Source of the DNA: Bremia lactucae
Lineage: Eukaryota; Oomycota; Peronosporomycetes; Peronosporales; Peronosporaceae
NCBI RefSeq assembly: GCF_004359215.1
Contig: NC_090613.1
Span: forward strand, 168,694-192,283
Length of the DNA stretch: 23,590 bases
Direction: 5' to 3'
A program made the position numbers and the translations under genes. This document shows, piece by piece, positions 18,744-23,590 of this stretch (within the stretch, counting starts at the first letter, position 1; each line of letters starts with the position of its first letter). The notes below the pieces were generated by a model. The model made no database searches and was not told the origin of the DNA. It saw only the letters and a program-made list of their open reading frames with translations.

Positions 18744-19379
18744 TGTAACAGGGTGTATATCAACATGAAATTAACTCTTAAAGGTTGTTAATTAATATTT
18801 TATCTAAAAGGTAGATAATATTTGCAGAATATTCTTTTACATAGTTATATTAATTAAAAAAACTTATTCATTATTGGTAAGTATATACTTTATATCTACT
18901 TGCTCCGCGGTCCAGTCAGCACTGGACGCGCGCAAAGAGAGAGACAAGTAAGACTACATAACATGTTTTGCAATAGTATATAATTAAGTTAGTATTAATT
19001 CGATAGAAACAGAAAAACTTAATTTTATTAAATACCGTTTACTTTTAGCCCTCTTTAAAGCAAGTGTTTTAAAGAGTCTTCCTCTGCACGTACTAGCGGC
19101 GTCACCATCGGTCTCCTTAGACGGACGGGGTATGTGACCTCATTGGTACTTCATACCGGTTCAGAAGACCCACGTAAGAAACGGGGTGCGTCTTCAATTA
19201 CGGGGGAAAGGTGAGCTTATAGTTAAGGTTTCCTACCTCTTCTACCACCGTAAAGGGCCCAATGAAACGCGGCAACAACTTCGTAGTTGTACGTAAAGTG
19301 ATAGGAGGCACCACTCGCACTGAAGCAGTGCGAAGTGGTCTTGTACTGAAGCAGTACAAGTCGGCAGTGCCCCGTTACA
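18744..19379 (+). repeat. LTR-1, plus strand, with internal insertion
   Basis: This copy runs from TGTAACAGGGTGTAT to GCAGTGCCCCGTTACA. It is 636 nt against 450 nt for the copy at 324-773, mainly because of a foreign 208-nt block at about 19097-19304. The middle is clearly diverged from the copy at 324 and closer to that at 1669-2107 (shared GTCCAGTCAGCACTGGAC-type motif). No element body follows it. Confidence 0.8.
19097..19304 (-). pseudogene. Integrase C-terminal scrap inside an LTR
   Basis: One minus frame reads ITLRTTTKLLPRFIGPF, TVVEEVG, LNYKLTFPP, a stop, then LKTHPVSYVGLLNRYE. This is the GPF/Y region of a Gypsy integrase. It interrupts the LTR-1 copy between ...GCACGTACTAG and GAGGCACCACTC, which are close together in the 1669 copy. 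Confidence 0.75.
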
Positions 19380-19907
19380 CAGCTTAAGCGCAAGGCAAGC
19401 AAAATAAAATCATCAAATTGCGCAAGGATATGGGAGAAAACTCGCCAATTGTCATTAAGAGAGGATCTGCACAGTAAATAGCGCCATCGCTTTTTTGCAA
19501 TGAAGGAATTCAGTTTTTGCCACCGCGAGAGCAACTCCTTTTTGTGTCTAGCTCCATGCCGCAAAATGATTGGGTTGGTCTTTTTGAAAGGTCGAATGTG
19601 CGTTGACGGAATGCCAAAGGTCATCAACCTCTAACCAGCTCGTGGAGACTGGGTTAGTGAAAAGGACGATGACAAGTAGTCATGCGTCCAAAAGTCCTGC
19701 ACAGAGTCGAGAGCCTGTGGCAGTAGACGGCGAGCTGAAGGTAAGTAAAGCGTCGCATGAACGGCATAGTGCCTAAAGCCTGGTGCGGTTGGAAGGGGTG
19801 CGTTAGCCAGAAGAGCAACGGCACCCGGTTCCCAGTCAAAGGTCGTGGTGACTTGAAGAACGAGTACCCGACCGATTAGGACGCTGAAAGGCACGTCTAC
19901 ACGAGTG
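19380..19907 (-). pseudogene. Probable LINE endonuclease-region remnant
   Basis: One minus frame runs from about 19907 to 19380 (roughly 170 codons) with a single stop at 19631-19633. It reads RVDVPFSVLIGRVLV, TTFDWEPGAVALLANAPLPT, APGFRHYAVHATLYLPSAR, then RPFKKTNPIILRH and LLSRWQKLNSFIAKKRWRY. RVD/RVLV followed by a GF-(SD)H-YAV-like motif is reminiscent of the end of the AP-endonuclease domain of LINE elements, with the SDH motif decayed to RH. The rest would be the linker before RT. The assignment is tentative. Confidence 0.4.
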
Positions 19908-19926
19908 ACCTTTTAAGTCAGATCCT

Positions 19927-20193
19927 ATGAAAGAGGACGGGCCTTCAAACGAGGTGTTCCAGGCCGTCAAAGACAAATTTGCGGATGCATCCTCAGTTGA
20001 GGAGGTTCGGCAAGTCTTTAAATCTGCCGAGGAGATAGTAAAACTCCCGGTGATGTCGTGGGATCTGTTCTTTTCCGAATTAAAGGAAGGAAATATCGAC
20101 GAAATAGTCACACCAGCTCCGGAAGAGAACATGGTGGACTGTTGCTCATCTTCCACAATAAACGATAGCGTCCTAGAAACGGACAAAAAGTAA
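19927..20193 (+). pseudogene. Element C: Gypsy pro-RT linker
   Basis: An intact 88-codon frame (VFQAVKDKFADASSVEEVRQVF, IVKLPVMSWDLFFSELKEGN) ends with a stop directly before the RT start at about 20195. It has the character of the acidic linker between protease and RT in this group. Gag and protease are absent to its left, so element C is truncated at its 5' end. Confidence 0.6.
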
Positions 20194-20811
20194 TGGTTCG
20201 ATGCTCAAGGCTGGAATGCCTTCAGAGACAGTCCGTTCTTTGAGGTTCTGTGGAAACATCGCAATGTCTTCCCAGAAAAGCAGAAGAAGTGCCGAGCCGC
20301 CTACCAGCAGATAGGGGCATCGGCCACGAAATTGATCTTGAACCTGGCACCTAGTATTGTGTGACCAGGCAATGTCCATTGCCCAGAGAACAAAACGATT
20401 ATATTAATGAGTTCTTCGACAAGCGAGCCAAGGTGGGACATGTGCGTGAGAGCAAATCGCCTCACTGCAGCTCAACCTGTTGTATGCTTAAAGCCACAGG
20501 TGGATGGTGCGTGGCACATGCTTACAATAAGCTGAACACGGCCACCATACCGACGCAAACGCTACTCCCGCGGACAGGTGGTTTGTTAAACTCCATCGGA
20601 AAGCCAACTATCTTTTCCGCGTTGGATTATAAGGATGGCTACTATAAGGTTTTCTTGAGAGAGTCCGATGTAGTCAAAACAGCTGTAAGCACCCTAAGCG
20701 GTATGTTTTGGGAGTGGCTTGTGATGCCCCAAGGTTTGAAAAACGCACCAGCGACATTCAATTAAGTGGTGGCTCACGTGATGCGTCAGCACCGTACCTA
20801 CGCGCCCCATA
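20194..20811 (+). pseudogene. Element C: reverse transcriptase, N-terminal half
   Basis: Frames show WFDAQGWNAFRDSPFFEVLW, HRNVFPEK, then CPLPREQNDYINEFFDKRAK, GHVRESKSPHCS, WCVAHAYNKLNTATIPTQT, TIFSALDYKDGYYKVFLRESD (first catalytic Asp in SALD), KTAVSTLSGM and VMPQGLKNAPATFN. A stop follows (20764), then HVMRQHRTYAP. The sequence then jumps straight to the integrase finger: the F-x-D-D box, thumb and RNase H are gone. Confidence 0.85.
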
Positions 20812-21600
20812 ACTGGGCCGTAAAAGACATTCTTACGAGTGTAAGAGGAATTTTGGTGGCCACACCTACATCGATGGGTGGCACACTATATTCGCTCTCG
20901 CGAACAGTGTCAGCCCATAAAGCCTGCACCGTCCAGCAGTGCGCCACTGAAGCCGCTACCGATTCCAAGACTTTGTTAGAAGTCAGTAAGTCTGGACTTC
21001 ATGTTTGGCATGCCGCCCGATCATAAGGGTCGGACGGGGCTCGTCGTCTTTGTTGACATACTGAGAAAAATGGTGCATTTACACCATGTAAAACATCGAT
21101 CATAGGCAAGGAGGCAGCTCTCTTGTTCCTGGATCCCGTGTTTACCGACTACATGGGATGCCATAGTATCGGACCGGGATCCACGTTTACGTCCGAATTT
21201 TGGCGATATGTGTTTGAGCTGCTAGGTAGCAAGCCCCACATGTCGACCGCAGATCATCCTCAGACCGATGGCCAAACAGAACGTGTTAATCGGGTCATGG
21301 CGGATGTCTTACGAACAATAGCGACTCCCAAATAATGGAGCATGCAATTGCCCTTTGTGGAGCTCGCTATAAATAACAGTGTCCACGCCAATACGGGTAA
21401 GACACCGTTTTATATCAACGGACTGCGCCATCCTCGGACGCCAGTCTCGTTTGTGCGCAGCCCGAGTCTTAGTGGGGAGGGCTTCTCACTATGTCGGTGC
21501 GAAAGAGGGACATTGTTTCGGCAATATGACGATGACCCGCGAGGGTATCATCTCAACGACAGAAACTTGCCCTACTGAACCTGCCAGTTTTGCAGTGGTC
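20812..21600 (+). pseudogene. Element C: Gypsy integrase
   Basis: After the deletion junction come WAVKDILTSV and, one frame over, FWWPHLHRWVAHYIRSREQC (finger; first Cys of the pair is Arg). Then SVSLDFMFGMPPDHKGRTGLVVFVD with the first catalytic Asp. SDRDPR, with the second Asp, is in a shifted frame at 21169-21186 and is left after one missing T. The third region is intact: STADHPQTDGQTERVNRV, and after a stop LPFVELAINNSVHANTGKTPF. Confidence 0.85.
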
Positions 21601-21649
21601 AATAAAACTACGCCTTATGACTGACCTCTCGGCGGTGTCATAGGCGAGT

Positions 21650-21860
21650 TTATGCTAAAAGCGTGAGCGAGGATCAACGCTTTGTGGACGAGCGATTAGC
21701 CATCACACGAAAAGTCCGTGACGTGATAGCAAGCGCACAGGACAAGCAAAAAGAATTTGCAGACCGAAATGGTCGCAAAAATAATGAACGCTTTAGAGTG
21801 GGTGAAAAGTACTCTTAAGTACTGCGTACCTACCTACAAATGCAATTTCTGAACTACCTG
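21650..21860 (+). pseudogene. Element C: integrase linker
   Basis: The frame VSEDQRFVDERLAITRKVRDV, IASAQDKQKEFADRNGRKN, RFRVGEKYS is followed in a neighbouring frame by LLSTAYLPTNAISEL. It resembles the linker of element A (MAEKQDKKKE ... LLNAKN). The GPF/Y motif that should come next is missing, apparently deleted around 21860. Confidence 0.7.
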
Positions 21861-22229
21861 GAGGTACTGTGAGTCGAGCATCGATCGGGTTTGGGAGACG
21901 GAGAAGGCGAAGAACTTTCAGCAGAATGACTCCTCCCACCACGAAGAGGACTCGGAGAGCGAGGGACATTACGCGACTAACGCGGATTTTTCTGCATTAT
22001 CTACTCCAGAAGGTCCTAGCAAGTCTTCAGGCGATCCTAACCCTGACAATCCTTCGCTTGACATCATAAAGATCCGAGGTCAGACGCAAGACTTGACTCT
22101 CGATATCCACAATAAGTCGTTCGGCAGCGCTTAACGCCTGCGACTGAACGAACAAAGGTTAGGCAGCCGCGATTAGGTGGGCAAGATCGCCACTCCTATC
22201 GGACGCCGCCTGCACTGATGGATGCGGGT
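21861..22229 (+). other. Degraded element C sequence
   Basis: Here the frames are short, and an Arg-rich frame (21869-22069) looks like an out-of-frame reading. It lies between the integrase linker and the chromodomain and is most likely worn-out element C. No motif was recognised. Confidence 0.4.
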
Positions 22230-22421
22230 AGTAATTAACGCTTCCTTATTAAATGGTTGCTTGCCCACCGCACTGTGAGGCAAAGGTATCAGATCCTCGT
22301 CCAATGGAGACGTTATTCGAAGAGTTTCGACTCTTGGGAACCGATCGATACACTACGTTTTGACGTGCCTGGCTTGGTTACTGCCTATGAAAACGAGCAC
22401 CAGCTGAGGCCTTTTCGCTAG
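22230..22421 (+). pseudogene. Element C: C-terminal chromodomain
   Basis: One open frame reads LIKWLLAHRTVRQRYQILV, QWRRYSKSFDSWEPIDTLRF, DVPGLVTAYENEHQLRPFR and a stop at 22419-22421. ILVQWRRY...DSWEP is the chromodomain core. The ending matches chromodomain ends at 12197-12300, so this stop is probably the original end of pol. Confidence 0.8.
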
Positions 22422-23469
22422 TCTCAAATACACTAGCAGAAATAGCGTTGTGAGAAGAAAGAGGGGGTGCAGTACCCCTCATGATTTCTTTCACACGCAA
22501 GCGGGCGAAATTAGTTCGCTGCGACCGCTGTTCATTGCATCGCGATGCGGTTGGAAGCGGCATGTGAATTCCGCCTCGTATTGGTCGGGCGTTTTATTTG
22601 AACGCAACACGACCGGGATCGGAAAATACGCCAAAGTAATTTGCCCTCGAGCCTTCCATGATTAATAGACGCCATAATGATTATGAGCGTCTATAATATT
22701 GCGCTCTAGGAGCGACGCTCTTGGAACATTTACACGAGCCCATTTAGATGGAGGGGCATCAGCGATATGCCACCCGTCGCATAGCCACGTTCAAAACGAT
22801 TGGCTTGTAACACCGACTGAGCACGTTCACGTGTAGTCGGAGAAGCTCTAAGCTAAGGTTCCTCTATGTCAGAACCATCATGAATAATGGTCTGAGCTTC
22901 AGATGTTGTGGTTTTACCCAACGGAGAAGCAGCTGCACCTTTATGTGCAGCGCTCTCATTAATGGTAGCTGCGCTATCCAGCGCAGACGACGAGACAGCA
23001 TTAGAAAACTCTGTTGTCTCCATGTTTGGAGCAATGAGAGAAGTTTGGATGGGCAATATTGCGTCATCATCCTTCCAATTAGCTCGCTGTCCACATCAAT
23101 ACTATGAGAGATGGGAGCGGTATCGACTCGTTGTAGTCAACAATAAGCGACGGAAAGGCATCCTCACTACGCAAGTGGGACGGATCCTTAAGCCCAATTA
23201 ATGCGAAAGCAGCAGTAGCTGTCGGCGTTTGACTAATGCATTAGACGCTGCGGGCGTGTTAACGCGGCGCGTGTGCTTCGCGCGTAGTTGAGTGGGTGTC
23301 TTCGCAGACGACCCACCAACGTTCCCCCTCTTACGGCATATTCGGCTCCGTGTAAGACACAGGTAGCAAGAGTGAATGAGAGAACTAGGCGGCGCATAAA
23401 GCAGCTCGCTGTTCCTCTGTCTTCTTTGACAAATTCGCAAAATGTAAATTTGTTCTTGAAGAGGGAGAC
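22422..23469 (-). other. Unassigned, minus-strand coding remnants
   Basis: The most protein-like frame is 22853-23056 (METTEFSNAVSSSALDSAA, HKGAAASPLGKTTTSEAQ, SDIEEP). After a stop it continues as LRASPTTRERAQSVLQANRF. Further minus frames lie at 22378-22563 (ARLRVKEIMRG) and 23198-23469. A decayed gag of another element is possible from the Ser/Ala-rich composition, but no motif proves it. An 8-9 base inverted motif occurs around 22667-22692 (ATTAATAGACGCC ... GAGCGTCTATAAT). Confidence 0.3.
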
Positions 23470-23590
23470 TGTAACGGGGCACTGCGACTTGTACTGTTTC
23501 AGTACAAGTCCACTTCACACTGCTTCAGTTGTGAGTGGTGCCTTCGTTAAGTAACGTACACTGTACGTATAGAGGAAGACTTCTCTTAAG
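23470..23590 (-). repeat. LTR-1, minus strand, cut by window end
   Basis: The sequence starts TGTAACGGGGCACTGC and follows 36-155 nearly base for base, with a few differences after the second hairpin. The left flank is GAAGAGGGAGAC, not a primer site, so this is the outer end of a solo LTR or the 3' LTR of a minus-strand element lying to the right. Confidence 0.8.

Noticed and set aside
21869..22069. Arg-rich frame as a basic DNA-binding protein
   Set aside because: It lies inside the worn linker of element C; the Arg codons come from reading GA-rich acidic codons out of frame.
1..23590. Secreted RxLR- or Crinkler-type effector genes, expected in such gene-sparse regions
   Set aside because: No frame combines a signal peptide with RxLR/dEER or LFLAK-type motifs.
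1..23590. tRNA, rRNA genes, CRISPR arrays, bacterial operons
   Set aside because: No cloverleaf, rRNA segment or regular spaced repeats seen; the repeats present are LTRs.

Overview
This window looks like nuclear DNA from an oomycete (Phytophthora or downy-mildew type). It holds one intact intron-containing gene in a bed of decayed LTR retrotransposons. The placement rests on three things: short introns of about 80 nt, chromodomain-bearing Ty3/Gypsy polyproteins whose wording matches what I know from Phytophthora-type genomes, and a plant/oomycete-like ubiquitin-like/PI4K protein. I see no prokaryotic features. There is one 100-N assembly gap at 12072-12171.

Layout: 1-773 is the 5' tip of a minus-strand Gypsy element lying mostly left of the window, its truncated LTR, and a full opposite-facing LTR of the same family (LTR-1). 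Together they form a nearly perfect inverted repeat with 288-nt arms. 996-1504 is a second LTR family (LTR-2), and 1669-2120 is a minus-strand LTR-1 copy with its polypurine tract. About 2335-4497 is a plus-strand, 5'-truncated Gypsy pol (element A: RNase H, integrase, chromodomain). 4500-6775 is mostly unassigned, with a forward copy of a third LTR end (LTR-3) finishing at 5522. 6776-7107 is a truncated LTR-2. 7108-8560 is a minus-strand gag-protease pseudogene (element D), with a primer-binding-like site and an LTR-3 end at about 8804-8940. 9267-9440 is a gag scrap.

9774-12062 is the only apparently functional gene: four exons encoding about 680 aa, with an N-terminal ubiquitin-like domain, a phosphatidylinositol 3-/4-kinase domain of the plant PI4K-gamma type, and a long Ser-rich, acidic tail.

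Right of the gap are a plus-strand chromodomain end and a gag-like coiled coil. Next comes a long minus-strand Gypsy pseudogene (element B, about 12722-18726) with gag, protease, RT, RNase H and integrase and an extra gag segment inside pol. Its primer-binding region is identical to bases 1-35. A head-to-head LTR-1 copy (18744-19379) interrupted by a 208-nt pol scrap follows, then a probable LINE remnant (19380-19907). A plus-strand Gypsy with an internal deletion follows (element C, 19927-22421), then about 1 kb of unassigned sequence, and a final minus-strand LTR-1 cut by the window edge.

All retroelement coding regions are broken by stops and frameshifts, so none looks autonomous. I did not find a convincing new host system. 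The points most worth following up are the recurrent head-to-head LTR structures, the PI4K architecture with its altered catalytic loop, and several unassigned reading frames.
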